Source of the DNA: Actinoplanes teichomyceticus ATCC 31121
GTDB lineage: Bacteria > Actinomycetota > Actinomycetes > Mycobacteriales > Micromonosporaceae
Assembly (NCBI RefSeq): GCF_003711105.1
Contig: NZ_CP023865.1
Span: forward strand, 3,187,001 to 3,251,000
DNA length: 64,000 nucleotides
Direction: 5' to 3'
Positions 34,649-43,625 of the stretch are shown piece by piece. Below the pieces are notes generated by a model that saw only the letters and a program-made list of their open reading frames with translations, made no database searches and was not told the origin of the DNA. The position numbers and the translations under genes were made by a program. Every line of letters begins with the position of its first letter. The first letter of the stretch is position 1.

Positions 34649-35833
34649 TCAGCCGCGCGTGTGCCGGTTCAGCAGCACGCGCGTGACGGCGGCGACGGTC
34701 GGCAGGTCGTCCGTGGTCGCCAGCTCGGGGCCGGCCGCCGTGTCGACGCACACCGCGTACCCGTAACCGGGTCCGATGACCGCGACGGCCAGCTCGCCGG
34801 GCACCGGGCGGTCCAGCAGGACGGCCGAGCGGGCCCGGCCGGCGAGCGCGTGCGGCGGCGCCGCGACGCCCGGAATGCCGGTCGCCGGGCAGGAGGCGAC
34901 GACGACGGCCGTGGCGTCCGCGGCGGCGATGTCGCGGACCCGGGCCAGCGCCGCGTCGACCGCCTCGGCGGTGCCGGGCGCGCTCGCGGCGTGCGCCGTG
35001 GCCATCTGGAACGGGGTGCCGTCCGGCTGGTGGAAGCCCGGTCGCGGGACGCGCAGCGCGGCGGCGGCCGCCGGGTCGTAACGATGCCCGGCCCGGTCGA
35101 GCGGACCGGGCCGGCCGAACAGCCAGCCCTGTCCCCAGCGGGCGCCGAGCTCCTGAGCGGTGACCAGGTCGGCCTCGGTCTCGACACCCTCGGCGATCAC
35201 CAGGGCGCCGGTCCGCCGGGCCTCCGCGCGCACCACGGCGCAGACGGCCCGGGTGTGCGCGGCGTGCGGGTCCCGGAGCAGGCTCATGTCCAGCTTGATC
35301 ACCTCGGGTTCGAGGATCGGGAGGAAGGCCAGCGACATCGGGTCCACCCCGACGTCGTCCAGGGCCACCGCGTTGCCGCCGAGCTGGATCGAGCCGGCCA
35401 GGCTCAGCAGGCTGCCGGGCACCGCAGTCAGCGCCCGCTCGGTGTACTCCAGGATCGTCCGGAACGGCGGCCGGGCGGCGAACAGCTCGATCAACCGGGG
35501 TGACAGCGGCTGGTCCATCACGGCGGGCTCGCCGTTGGCGAACAGCAGCGGGGGAGCGACCCGCGCCGCCATCGCGCCCTCCAGGGCGCGCTCGAAGCAC
35601 AGCATGTCCAGCTCGCCCAGTCGTCCCGCGGCGCCGGCCGCGGCGAACAGCCGGTCCGGGAACTCCAGCGCGCTGCCGGCCGGGCCGCGCGCCAGCGCCT
35701 CCACCCCGACCACGGCACGGGTGGACAGCTCGACGATCGGCTGGAAGAGCGGGCGTACCAGCCGGCCGGCCAGCACGGCGTCGAGCGTGACGTCGGTGGC
35801 CGGCGCCGCAGCCGAGACGGGGGCGATGGGCAT
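34649..35833 (-). CDS. EAL-domain protein (c-di-GMP phosphodiesterase candidate)
   Basis: 394 aa. The EAL domain occupies residues 20-250: LFQPIVELSTRAVVGVEALAR, the YTER Glu, ALDDVGVDPMSLAFLP (DDVG where most active enzymes have DDFG), VIKLDMSLL, IAEGVETEADL and GQGWLFGRP. Most catalytic positions are present, so weak or conditional activity is possible. The C-terminal ~130 residues form an extra domain with VVVASC and GYGYAVCVD, like sensory domains often fused to GGDEF/EAL proteins in actinomycetes. Counterpart of the GGDEF protein at 228-1727. Confidence 0.82.
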   Translation of the reverse strand: MPIAPVSAAAPATDVTLDAVLAGRLVRPLFQPIVELSTRAVVGVEALARGPAGSALEFPDRLFAAAGAAGRLGELDMLCFERALEGAMAARVAPPLLFANGEPAVMDQPLSPRLIELFAARPPFRTILEYTERALTAVPGSLLSLAGSIQLGGNAVALDDVGVDPMSLAFLPILEPEVIKLDMSLLRDPHAAHTRAVCAVVRAEARRTGALVIAEGVETEADLVTAQELGARWGQGWLFGRPGPLDRAGHRYDPAAAAALRVPRPGFHQPDGTPFQMATAHAASAPGTAEAVDAALARVRDIAAADATAVVVASCPATGIPGVAAPPHALAGRARSAVLLDRPVPGELAVAVIGPGYGYAVCVDTAAGPELATTDDLPTVAAVTRVLLNRHTRG

Positions 35834-35943
35834 TGCGGGCTCCCTGGCGGTGAGGGGTGCGGTGTCGCCGTGGCCCCTACCGATCGGTTCCCGGCCCCCG
35901 CGGCTGCCGACAATCGCGCGTGAGCTGGGTCACGCTGCCCGGC

Positions 35944-36474
35944 TCACGGGACGTAGATCTGCGCCATCCGGGTGATCGTGCCGTCCACCATGGTGACCGC
36001 GACCATGCCGCCGGGATCGCCGGACAGCCACCGGCCGAAGGCCTTCGCCGTGGTCGGGCAGGTGCCGCCGGCGTCGGGCGAGTCGACGCAGACGTCGCCG
36101 TTCTCGTCCTGCCAGGTGTAGAACCTCGGCCGGGCGGCCACCGGCACGGTGATCTTGGTGTGGCTCTCCTCGGTCGTCCACTCCCGGTCGCAGCGCCCGT
36201 CGGTGGGCGCCGGCCGGAACGCCCGGCAGTACTGCTCGCCGGTCATGAAGAGGATCGGCTCCACGACCGCGGACCGGTTGCGCGCGTCGTAGGCGTACAT
36301 CTTCACCACCGAGCGGGTGTCGCCCCGGGTCAGGTCGGCGAAGCTGGGCTCCGGCGCCGGGGCTGCGGTGGCCGAGCGCGCCGGCCCGGCGGTGCCCGGC
36401 GTGTCGCCGGGGTGCGTGCCGCACCCGGCGGTCAGAAGCAGCGCCACCGCCAGCGTGACCAGTCGCCGTCTCAT
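35944..36474 (-). CDS. Secreted lipoprotein linked to a Ser/Thr kinase
   Basis: 176 aa with lipobox LLTAGC at residue ~18. The mature part has VVKMYAYDARNRSAVVEPIL, EQYCRAFR, DGRCDREW and a late Cys pair (GDVCVDSPDAGGTCP), so two disulfides are possible. No known family. The ATG overlaps the kinase stop (ATGA), so it is translated with the kinase and may be its external partner or sensor. Confidence 0.7.
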   Translation of the reverse strand: MRRRLVTLAVALLLTAGCGTHPGDTPGTAGPARSATAAPAPEPSFADLTRGDTRSVVKMYAYDARNRSAVVEPILFMTGEQYCRAFRPAPTDGRCDREWTTEESHTKITVPVAARPRFYTWQDENGDVCVDSPDAGGTCPTTAKAFGRWLSGDPGGMVAVTMVDGTITRMAQIYVP

Positions 36475-38090
36475 CGGCTGCGCACCTCCGCGTTGGCGAA
36501 CGTGACCCGGTCTCCGGTGTCGTCGATCATCGCGCCCAGCTCGACCCGGCCGGCCGCGAGCGACGGTTCGCCCAGCGCGGTGGCGAGCACCGGGGCGCCG
36601 TCCACCGTGACCGTGGCCCGCTCGTCGCGCACGTCGATGCCGATCCGGCGGACCCGGCCCGGGGCGGTGCCGGCGACCGGGGTACGGGTCTCGCCGGTGA
36701 GGTCGGCGGGTGTCTCCACACCGAACCGGATGTCCTTCTCGCACACCGCAACCCGGTAGGCGCCGTCCGCGGTCGACCGGAACCAGATCAGCGCGCAGGC
36801 CCCGGCGGACACGATGGACACGTCGACGGCCACCGACTGGTCCCCGGCGAAGGTGTCGGCCGGGCCGCGGCACCGGTGCACCGAGTCGGTGGTGACCGTG
36901 AGCCGGCCGCCGGTGAAGGCGCACCGGCCGCCGTTCCCACGCGAGGCGAACCACTGACCCGGCCGGTCCAGCCGGTCGATGATCGACGTGCCGGGCACGG
37001 TCCGGCGCCGCGGGCCGGCCGGTGCCGGGCTGCCGGCCGGGCCGGGCGCGGCCGCCGCGCCGCCACCGCCCTGGCCGAAGGCGGTCCGGTCCACCGTGCC
37101 GGTGGCGACCAGCGCGCCGGCGCCCAGCGCCAGGCCGGCGAGCCCGGCGAGGGTGGCGAGGGCGGCTCGCCGGCGGCGCGGCCGCGGCTCGCTCCGCTGG
37201 GCCGCCTCCGCCGCGCGCAGCACCTCCGCCGGCACCAGCCGGGTCTCCTCGTCGAGATCCGGAACCAGCAGCAGGTCGAGCAGCTCCTGTGCGGTGGGCC
37301 GGTCCCGCGGGTCCTTGGCCAGCGTGCGCTCGACCACCGGGCGCAGCGCGGCGGGCAGGCCGGACAGGTCCGGCGGCTGGGTCAGGATGCGGGCCGCGGT
37401 GGCGGCCGCCGAGTCGGCGTGGAACGGGGTACGGCCGGTCCCCGCGTACGTCACCACGGCGCCCCAGGCGAACACGTCGGCGGCCGGGCTCACCGTCGTA
37501 CCGCCGTGATCGGTGTCGAAGCGCTCCGGCGCCATGTAGGCCACCGTGCCCACCATCTGGTCGGTACGGGTGTGCTGGCTGGTCACCTCGAACGCGCGGG
37601 CGATGCCGAAGTCGATCACCTTCGGCGTGCCCAGGGCGAACAGCACGTTGGCCGGTTTCAGGTCGCGGTGGATCACCCCGGCGCCGTGGATCGCGGCCAG
37701 CGCGGTGGCCACCCCGACCGCGACGCTGTGCAGGCTGCCCGCGGCCAGCGGCCCGGACCGGCTGATCACCTGGGCCAGGCTGGGCCCGTCGACGTACTCC
37801 ACCACCAGGTACGGCGTGGCGTGGTCCGGGTCCGCGTCGAGCACCTCGGCGGTGCAGAACGGGGGCACCTGCCGGGCCCGGTTGACCTCGCTGCGGAAGC
37901 GACCCCGGAACTCGGCCTCGGCCGCGTACTCCGGGCGGATCACCTTGACCGCGACCAGCCGCCCGCCGGCCCCGCGTCCGAGGTAGACCGCGCCCATGCC
38001 GCCCTGCCCGAGCCGGCCGATCAGGTGGTAGCCGCCCAGCTCGGTCGGATCGCCCGGGCGCAGCGGATCGGTCACCCGCAGAAGATACAT
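36471..38090 (-). CDS. Membrane Ser/Thr protein kinase (PknB-like) with external ligand domain
   Basis: 539 aa. Kinase domain at residues 20-280: glycine loop GRLGQGGMGAVY, VAVKVI, the catalytic loop IHRDLKPANVLF, DFG in VIDFGIAR, and APE. A transmembrane helix sits near 310 (LATLAGLAGLALGAGALVA). A Gly/Pro linker is followed by a ~170-aa extracellular beta domain (WFASRGNGGRCAFTGGRL, ALIWFRSTADGAYRVAV, GRVELGAMIDDTGDRVTFAN) like concanavalin/LamG-type folds. It probably senses a wall glycan or other extracellular ligand. Confidence 0.92.
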   Translation of the reverse strand: MYLLRVTDPLRPGDPTELGGYHLIGRLGQGGMGAVYLGRGAGGRLVAVKVIRPEYAAEAEFRGRFRSEVNRARQVPPFCTAEVLDADPDHATPYLVVEYVDGPSLAQVISRSGPLAAGSLHSVAVGVATALAAIHGAGVIHRDLKPANVLFALGTPKVIDFGIARAFEVTSQHTRTDQMVGTVAYMAPERFDTDHGGTTVSPAADVFAWGAVVTYAGTGRTPFHADSAAATAARILTQPPDLSGLPAALRPVVERTLAKDPRDRPTAQELLDLLLVPDLDEETRLVPAEVLRAAEAAQRSEPRPRRRRAALATLAGLAGLALGAGALVATGTVDRTAFGQGGGGAAAAPGPAGSPAPAGPRRRTVPGTSIIDRLDRPGQWFASRGNGGRCAFTGGRLTVTTDSVHRCRGPADTFAGDQSVAVDVSIVSAGACALIWFRSTADGAYRVAVCEKDIRFGVETPADLTGETRTPVAGTAPGRVRRIGIDVRDERATVTVDGAPVLATALGEPSLAAGRVELGAMIDDTGDRVTFANAEVRSR

Positions 38091-38286
38091 CGAACCGGCA
38101 GGATCGCCCCCGCCCGGGACGGCCGCCGCCCGGCCGGCAGCGGGCCCCGGGCCGAGCCGGCGTCCCGGGCGGCCCCGCGCCGCGACGAGGGCCGCGACCG
38201 GTGGCCGTTAGCAGCGGTGTCCTGCGGGTATGCGCGGCTCGACGCACGTGGCGGATGCCACGGCGCGAGCCGCACGGGAGGTTGTC

Positions 38287-38457
38287 GTGTCGAAGAAGGT
38301 GGACCAGGACCAGCTGCAGGCCGCCGCGCGGGAGGCCAAGGAGCACGGCATGAGCGCCAGTGAGGCGGGGGTGTCGCAGGGCGCCGCCAAGCAGATCGAT
38401 CACCACACGCACCGGGAGCGCGCCGAGGAGGACACCCCGCGCGGCGGCAAGTCCTGA
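38287..38457 (+). CDS. Small Ala-rich hypothetical protein
   Basis: 56 aa. GTG at 38287 chosen for cgggagg upstream; an ATG at 38230 is in frame but unsupported. The sequence VSKKVDQDQLQAAAREAKEH then SASEAGVSQGAAKQIDHHTH is soluble and charged. No family recognised; similar tiny proteins occur in Micromonosporaceae. Confidence 0.55.
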   Translation: MSKKVDQDQLQAAAREAKEHGMSASEAGVSQGAAKQIDHHTHRERAEEDTPRGGKS

Positions 38458-38504
38458 ACCCGGTCGCGGTTTCCCGCCGCACCCCGGCGGGGAACCGCGG
38501 CCGT

Positions 38505-38834
38505 TCAGAAACCGGCGTCGCCCCCGCTGACCGTGGTCAGTGGGCCGAGCAGGCCGGTGATCTCCAGGGTCCGGCGGGCCATGCCGGTGAGGTTGGTCAG
38601 CACGAACGCCGACCCGTGCCGGTGCGCGGTGTCGCGGGCGCGGACCAGCGCGTGGATGCCGGAGGAATCGCAGAAGGTCAGGCCGGTCGCGTCGATGACC
38701 AGCCGGCTCGGGCGGGTCTCGGTGACGCTGAGGCCGACCTGCTCGTCGAGCCGCTCGGCGGTGGCCATGTCGAGGTCTCCGGCCAGGGCGAGGCGGGTGA
38801 TGCCGTCGCCGTCGGCGTGGGCGGTGATGTTCAT
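38505..38834 (-). CDS. STAS anti-sigma factor antagonist
   Basis: 109 aa STAS domain: GITRLALAGDLDMATAERLDEQV, VIDATGLTFCDSSGIHALVRARD. The phosphorylatable Ser lies in CDSSG near residue 58, the canonical RsbV/SpoIIAA site. The start at 38834 overlaps the stop of the upstream ATPase gene (ATGA). The pair forms a complete partner-switch module, without a sigma factor gene nearby. Confidence 0.9.
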   Translation of the reverse strand: MNITAHADGDGITRLALAGDLDMATAERLDEQVGLSVTETRPSRLVIDATGLTFCDSSGIHALVRARDTAHRHGSAFVLTNLTGMARRTLEITGLLGPLTTVSGGDAGF

Positions 38835-39256
38835 GCCGGCTCCGTACGGTCGGTTCCGGTGGCGGTGAGGTCCGGACCCGGGCACGGCGGCAGCTGTGCG
38901 CGCACCCGCTTGCCGCCCTGATGCGACTCCACGTACCAGCGGATCGTCAGCGCCTCGATCATGGTGAGGCCGAGCCCGCCGGTCTCGTCCGGTTCCCGCG
39001 GGCGGGGCACCACCGAGGAGCCGTCGGCGACCGAGACGGTGACCTGCCGCCCGTGCGCCTCGACGTCCAGGGCGATCTGGCCGCCGCCGTGCCGGACCGC
39101 GTTGCCGACCAGCTCGCTGACCACGGTCATCGTGTCGGCCACCCAGCCGGCGTCGTCGAGTCCCCAGCCGCCGAGGACCGCCGCGACGGCGCCGCGTGCC
39201 CAGCGCGGCGCGGTGGTGTTCAGCGGCAGGTCGAAACGTGCCGTCAAGGTGCTCAC
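38831..39256 (-). CDS. Anti-sigma-like serine kinase (HATPase_c)
   Basis: 141 aa from the GTG at 39256. GHKL ATPase: N-box VVSELVGNAVRHGGGQIAL, G1 VADGSSVVP, G2 GGLGLTMIEALTIRW. The RsbW/SpoIIAB fold binds a sigma factor and phosphorylates the partner STAS protein encoded immediately downstream. Upstream to 39489 there is only a short gap before the 81-aa membrane protein gene of the next operon. Confidence 0.85.
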   Translation of the reverse strand: MSTLTARFDLPLNTTAPRWARGAVAAVLGGWGLDDAGWVADTMTVVSELVGNAVRHGGGQIALDVEAHGRQVTVSVADGSSVVPRPREPDETGGLGLTMIEALTIRWYVESHQGGKRVRAQLPPCPGPDLTATGTDRTEPA

Positions 39257-39489
39257 CTGACCTGCCACCTCCCTCGTGCGCCGGCCGGGACGGCGGATGC
39301 GTGCCGCCGACCGGATCCGTGTCGTCCGGATCTGCTCGTCTGACGGTGCTCGTGCGATGGTGCGTCGGTTCGTGCGTCGTTTCCGGGTCCGCTGCGATCG
39401 TACGTCGATCCCGGCCGGGGTGGAAGCCGGGAACCGGAAACATCGGGACGGGTGCATCCACCGGTGCTGTGGTCGGCGTGCGCGCCGGC

Positions 39490-39735
39490 TCACGTCCACC
39501 ACGAGCGCAGCGCCCCGGCCAGCCCGGCCAGCAGCAGCACGGCCAGGTACGCCAGCACCACCCGCACGTCGCGCAGCAGGCAGGCCGAGCGGCGCAGCCC
39601 CTGCCGGTGCGCGCGCAGGTAACCGGCCAGCGCCAGCCCGGCGAAGAACACCACCGCGACCGGGCCGCACCACCAGGTCAGCGCGGCCACGGTGGCGTAC
39701 ACGCAGAGCCGCAGCGGATCCGGCGGCGCGGTCAC
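39490..39735 (-). CDS. 81-aa membrane protein in the radical SAM/Lgt operon
   Basis: Two or three hydrophobic helices: VYATVAALTWWCGPVAVVFF with AGLALAGYLRAHRQG, then DVRVVLAYLAVLLLAGLAGAL. GTG at 39735 overlaps the radical SAM stop (GTGA). No known family. The tight coupling suggests it supports the lipid-acting enzyme upstream, for example as a membrane anchor; this is inference. Confidence 0.65.
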   Translation of the reverse strand: MTAPPDPLRLCVYATVAALTWWCGPVAVVFFAGLALAGYLRAHRQGLRRSACLLRDVRVVLAYLAVLLLAGLAGALRSWWT

Positions 39736-41276
39736 GGCGCGGCGCCGGGCGCGGCCCGGGACAGGCGCTGGGCGGCCAGGGCGGGCCAGGCCTGCACCGC
39801 GCAGAACGGCGCGCACTGGTCCCGCTCGCCGCGGCGGGTGCCCACGTGCACGCAGCACTGCAGCAGCCGTTCCTCGATCATCGTGGCGATGTCCATGAAC
39901 GGTTTCACGGTGATCCGTTTGACCCGCTCGGCGAGCAGCCCGCGCAGCCGGTCGCGGCCGCCCGGCAGCGCCAGCCTCGCCAGCGTGCCGATGCCCAGGT
40001 CGCACGCGGTGCACACGTCGCGCCACAGGTCGCCGACGCGCGGATGCGACAGCGACGACTGCTCGGAGAGCAGCCCGAGCAGCGACTCGCGCACCGCGCG
40101 GCGCAGCTCGGCGGGCAGCTGCGTGTCGGCGATCCGGTTGGCCACCGCGTCCGGCGCCTCGGCCAGCAACGCCAGCAGCCGGTCCGGGCCGAGCAGCGCG
40201 GTCAGCGAGCGCCACCGGCCGGTGTCGTCGCGCAGCAGATAGCCGACCGAGCAGCAGTGCGGATGCGAGCACGGCAGGGCGGTCAGGTCGCGCCAGGTCA
40301 CCCGGTCGCCGGTCTGCGGGCCGAGCCGGGCCAGCACCCCGGTGTGGGTGAGCCGCCGGTTCCAGTCGATCGGACCGGAGCGGCCCGAGCCGAACTGCGG
40401 CTGGACGGTGACGCCCCCGACGTACGCGGTGGCCAGCGCCCGGTCGATCACCGCGCCGATCTCGCCGTCGTTGACCCCGAGCGCGGCGGTCATGGTCAGC
40501 GTGGTGAACACCCCGGCGAGCGACAGCCGGTCGATCGCCCGCTCCTTGTGCTCGGTCAGGTCGGCGCCGCGGTGGTGCCGGTGGGCGGCGCCGGAGACCC
40601 CGTCGTACTGCAGGTAGACCTCGACCCGCTCGCGGTGGCGCGCGATCAGGTCGAGCAGCGCGTCGTCGCGGGCCAGGGCCAGCCCGTTGGTGTTGAGCAG
40701 CACGCGCACGATCGGCCGGCCGGCCACCTCGTCGAGCAGCCGCGGCAGGTCGGGGTGCAGGGTCGGCTCGCCGCCGGAGAGCATCAGCACGTCCAGGCGG
40801 CCGTTCTCGCGCCGCAGCCGGGCGTCGATCCCGGCCAGCAGGGTGGCCACCGGCACCGGCTGCCCCGCGCCCGGCGCGGACTCGGCGAAGCAGGTGGGGC
40901 AGCGCAGGTTGCAGCCGTCGGTGAGGTCGGTCAGCAGGATGCAGGTGTGCTGGGTCTGCATCTCCGGCAGCCCGTCCAGGTAGGCGGCGGGCACCGGGGC
41001 GAAGTTGCCGGTCACGTCCGGCACGTGCCGCTTGGTGGGGGCGGTCCACTGCTCCAGGTAGGCGAGGATGGCCGGGTCCTCGTCGTACAGGGTGCGGATC
41101 AGGCCGTGCCGGGCGCAGCCGCGTTCCAGCCACACCCGGTCGTCGCGGACCGCCAGCCGGCCGGCGAGCCGCGGCACGTCGGCGAGGTCACGGCCGGGGT
41201 CCTCCAGGTGGCAGCGCGGGCAGAAGGCGTCGACGTACCGGTGGATGCGGTCGCCGCGCAGCGGCATCCCGGTCAT
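39732..41276 (-). CDS. Radical SAM protein resembling tetraether-lipid synthase (Tes-like)
   Basis: 514 aa, ATG at 41276 overlapping the Lgt-like stop (ATGA). An N-terminal zinc or rubredoxin-like set reads YVDAFCPRCHLEDPG and ERGCARHG. The radical SAM motif is DLTDGCNLRCPTCFAES near residue 120, followed by LSGGEPTLHPDLP. C-terminal cysteine clusters are LPCSHPHCCSVGYLL, CTACDLG, QCCVHVG and CAPFC. Several Fe-S clusters plus a Cys-rich N-terminus is the pattern of the archaeal Tes/MJ0619 family, which joins lipid alkyl chains. Bacterial homologues are mostly uncharacterised. The Lgt neighbour supports a lipid substrate. Confidence 0.8.
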   Translation of the reverse strand: MTGMPLRGDRIHRYVDAFCPRCHLEDPGRDLADVPRLAGRLAVRDDRVWLERGCARHGLIRTLYDEDPAILAYLEQWTAPTKRHVPDVTGNFAPVPAAYLDGLPEMQTQHTCILLTDLTDGCNLRCPTCFAESAPGAGQPVPVATLLAGIDARLRRENGRLDVLMLSGGEPTLHPDLPRLLDEVAGRPIVRVLLNTNGLALARDDALLDLIARHRERVEVYLQYDGVSGAAHRHHRGADLTEHKERAIDRLSLAGVFTTLTMTAALGVNDGEIGAVIDRALATAYVGGVTVQPQFGSGRSGPIDWNRRLTHTGVLARLGPQTGDRVTWRDLTALPCSHPHCCSVGYLLRDDTGRWRSLTALLGPDRLLALLAEAPDAVANRIADTQLPAELRRAVRESLLGLLSEQSSLSHPRVGDLWRDVCTACDLGIGTLARLALPGGRDRLRGLLAERVKRITVKPFMDIATMIEERLLQCCVHVGTRRGERDQCAPFCAVQAWPALAAQRLSRAAPGAAP

Positions 41277-42028
41277 CGCGCCCACGTCGCCTGCGGGGCG
41301 GCGCGCAGCGCGCGCAGCCGCCAGCCGAGCAGCGGCAGGCAGCACAGCAGGAAGATCTGCGGCCGGGTCAGGCCGGCGGCGGCGACCTCGTTGCCGCGGA
41401 CGAACTCGACCGCGAACCGGAACCCCGCGTAGCCGGCCAGATAGCCGGTGAACAGCGCGTCCGGGCGGGTGATCCGGTCCCGCAGGGCGATCAGCAGGGC
41501 CAGGGCGACGAGCTGGAAGGCGATTTCGTACGCGAACGAGGGGTGCAGCGGCGTGTCGGCGGGCGTCCCCGGGAAGCGGGCGGCGTCGGCCGCGCTCAGC
41601 GTGACGCCCAGTGAGGTGCCGGTCGGCGTGCCCGGGCGCTCGGTGAGCAGGCAGCCGACCCGGCCGACGGCCATCCCGGCCGCGACCGCCGGCGCGAACA
41701 GGTCACCGGAGCGCGCCCGGTAGCCGCACAGGCGTTTGGCGGCCAGCACCCCGAGGTACGCCCCGGCGAGGCCGGAGAGGATGCTGCGGCCGCCGGAGAG
41801 CCACTGCTGCGCCAGGCCCGGGTTACGGCCGGGGTCGAGGTGCTGGGCCCACCCGGCGAGCCGGCTGGCCAGCAGGCCGCCGGTCAGCGCGCCGGCCACC
41901 AGGTAGCACAGGCGCGGATCGCGGCGGTCGCGGCGGCGTACCTCGTGGGCGAGGACGGCGCCGGCCACCGCGAGTCCCGCGCCGACGAAGACGTCGTGGA
42001 TCTCCGCTGGAAGCAGGGCGATTTGCAC
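41273..42028 (-). CDS. Prolipoprotein diacylglyceryl transferase (Lgt) homologue
   Basis: 251 aa with about seven membrane helices. Lgt-like motifs: GRSILSGLAGAYLGVLAAKR (cf. H-G-GLxxYG), AAGMAVGRVGCLLTERPGTP (cf. GRIGNFxNxE), HPSFAYEIAFQ and GYAGFRFAVEFVRGN. The canonical His-Gly start and Asn-Glu signature are altered (GCLLTE), so it may use a different acceptor from true Lgt. GTG start at 42028 with tatagc eight bases upstream, which suggests a near-leaderless transcript. First gene of the operon with the radical SAM and 81-aa genes. Confidence 0.8.
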   Translation of the reverse strand: MQIALLPAEIHDVFVGAGLAVAGAVLAHEVRRRDRRDPRLCYLVAGALTGGLLASRLAGWAQHLDPGRNPGLAQQWLSGGRSILSGLAGAYLGVLAAKRLCGYRARSGDLFAPAVAAGMAVGRVGCLLTERPGTPTGTSLGVTLSAADAARFPGTPADTPLHPSFAYEIAFQLVALALLIALRDRITRPDALFTGYLAGYAGFRFAVEFVRGNEVAAAGLTRPQIFLLCCLPLLGWRLRALRAAPQATWAR

Positions 42029-42085
42029 CTTTTAAGGCTATAGCATCATCCTGATGTACTGGATGACCTTGCCGCAGGCGGGCCG

Positions 42086-42721
42086 GTGAGCACCCCGGCG
42101 GACGATCTGTGGCGGAGCGTGAGCGAGCGGCTCGACGCGACGCTACGGGCGTGCCGGATTCCGCCGGAGGCCGTCGAGCCGGTGACGGCCGAGCCGGGAT
42201 CGACCGGCCTGCCCCCCGACCCGCCCGGGGTGCGGCGGGTACGCCGCGCCGTCCGGATCCGCACCGTGCCGCCGGACGTCGACCTGTTCGCCGTCGCCAC
42301 CGACCTGTGGCAGCGCGGCGGCTGCCAGGTCGGCGAGACCTTCACCGGGTACGGCGGCACCCTGGTCGGTCAGGACCCGGCCGGCCACGTCCTGTCGCTG
42401 ACCGCCGGGGACGGTGGCACGCCGCCCCTGCTCGTGATCTCCTCACCGCCCATGCCGCGTCCCGACCGCGGCATGACGCTGGGCGTCGTCACCGGCGCCG
42501 TACTCGGACCGGTTGCCACCTGCGTGTCGGTCCTCACCGCGCTGAACAGCCTCGCCGAGCCCAACCTGTGGGCGATGTGGCTCTGGTTGCCGCTCTTGCT
42601 CGTGGTCGGTGGCCTGCTGGCGCTCTCCCCGCAGAGCCGGCGTTTCGGGACCGGCCTGCTGATCGGCGGCGCGGCCACCGGCATCGCCACCTCCGGCCTC
42701 TGCACCGCGATGATGCGCTGA
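42086..42721 (+). CDS. Hypothetical membrane-anchored protein
   Basis: 211 aa, GTG at 42086. A soluble ~125-aa N-terminal part (LWRSVSERLDATLRACRIPP, VDLFAVATDLWQRGGCQVGE) is followed by three hydrophobic helices (LGVVTGAVLGPVATCVSVL, MWLWLPLLLVVGGLLAL, GLLIGGAATGIATSGL). No known family. Divergent from the Lgt-like operon; the two share a 57-bp promoter region. Confidence 0.6.
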   Translation: MSTPADDLWRSVSERLDATLRACRIPPEAVEPVTAEPGSTGLPPDPPGVRRVRRAVRIRTVPPDVDLFAVATDLWQRGGCQVGETFTGYGGTLVGQDPAGHVLSLTAGDGGTPPLLVISSPPMPRPDRGMTLGVVTGAVLGPVATCVSVLTALNSLAEPNLWAMWLWLPLLLVVGGLLALSPQSRRFGTGLLIGGAATGIATSGLCTAMMR

Positions 42722-42854
42722 CCGGCCGGGCGGACGTCGTGCGGGACGCCCGGTGCGGGCGGGGCGGGCCGGCGTCCGGATGCGCGTGACCACCGGAGCC
42801 GGCCGTGGACCGGCGGCCGGAGAACCGCGAGCGCGTCCGGTTCTGCGCACGCGG

Positions 42855-42860
42855 TAGGTT
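42855..42860 (+). promoter_or_regulatory. -10 box of a leaderless GNAT transcript
   Basis: taggtt lies seven bases before the ATG at 42868 and no ribosome-binding site is present, the standard arrangement for leaderless actinobacterial genes. Confidence 0.4.
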
Positions 42861-42867
42861 GCCGGTC

Positions 42868-43323
42868 ATGGCGGATGTACGGCTGGAGCCGATGACCGAG
42901 GATCACTACAAGCCGTGGCGGGCCGAGGCCGAGGCGCACTACGCGCGGAGCGTCGCCGCCTCGGGTCAGTCGGCGCGCGACGCGGCCCGCACGGCCGCCG
43001 ACACCTACGCGCGGCTGCTTCCCGACGAGTTCGCCACCGCCGGCCACCATTTCTGGTACGCCTACGACGGCGACCGCCGGGTCGGTTTCCTCTGGATCAA
43101 AGTCACCCACGACACCGGGTTCGTGCACAACGTCGCCGTCGAGCCGGACCTGCGCCGCCGGGGCTACGGCCGCGCGATCATGCTGGCCGCCGAGCGCTGG
43201 TGCCACGACAACGCGCTGACCAGGATCGGACTGCACGTCTTCGCCCACAACTCCGGCGCCCGGGCCCTCTACGAGCAGCTGGGCTACACCGAGACCGGCC
43301 GGAACCTGGCCAAGAGCCTGTGA
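42868..43323 (+). CDS. GNAT-family N-acetyltransferase
   Basis: 151 aa. Acetyl-CoA-binding motif A is VHNVAVEPDLRRRGYGRAIMLAAE (V, then RRxGxG). Motif B is LHVFAHNSGARALYEQLGYTETG. The N-terminus resembles GNATs of the RimI/YncA type. The substrate is unknown; single gene. The following ~300 bp (43324-43625) carry no supported gene. Confidence 0.88.
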   Translation: MADVRLEPMTEDHYKPWRAEAEAHYARSVAASGQSARDAARTAADTYARLLPDEFATAGHHFWYAYDGDRRVGFLWIKVTHDTGFVHNVAVEPDLRRRGYGRAIMLAAERWCHDNALTRIGLHVFAHNSGARALYEQLGYTETGRNLAKSL

Positions 43324-43625
43324 CCGCGCCCCGCGCGGCCGGTCGCCGGTGGTGGACGGTCCGTCAGGCGCCCCGCCCCGGCGGCGTCGTACGGTGCGAA
43401 GAAGCCGCCGAGAGCACGTCTGGACCGGCAGAGACCTCCGCGCTGCCGCGCGCTCCTGTCGTGGTCGATCGGTCAGCGGGTCACGCCTCACCACGTATAC
43501 CCCAGAGGCGCCACCCCGGCCGGGCCGCCGACGCACGCCGCGCCGGCGTCCCCCGCCGCCCGGTCGATCGACCGCGATGAACAGGTGAGCCGTCCACCGA
43601 GTCGTCCGGCCCGGGCACGGGCCGC

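Noticed and set aside
35944..38412. An 822-codon open frame across the kinase and lipoprotein
   Set aside because: Only the last 176 codons (lipoprotein with signal peptide) are real; the rest is the kinase gene read out of frame.
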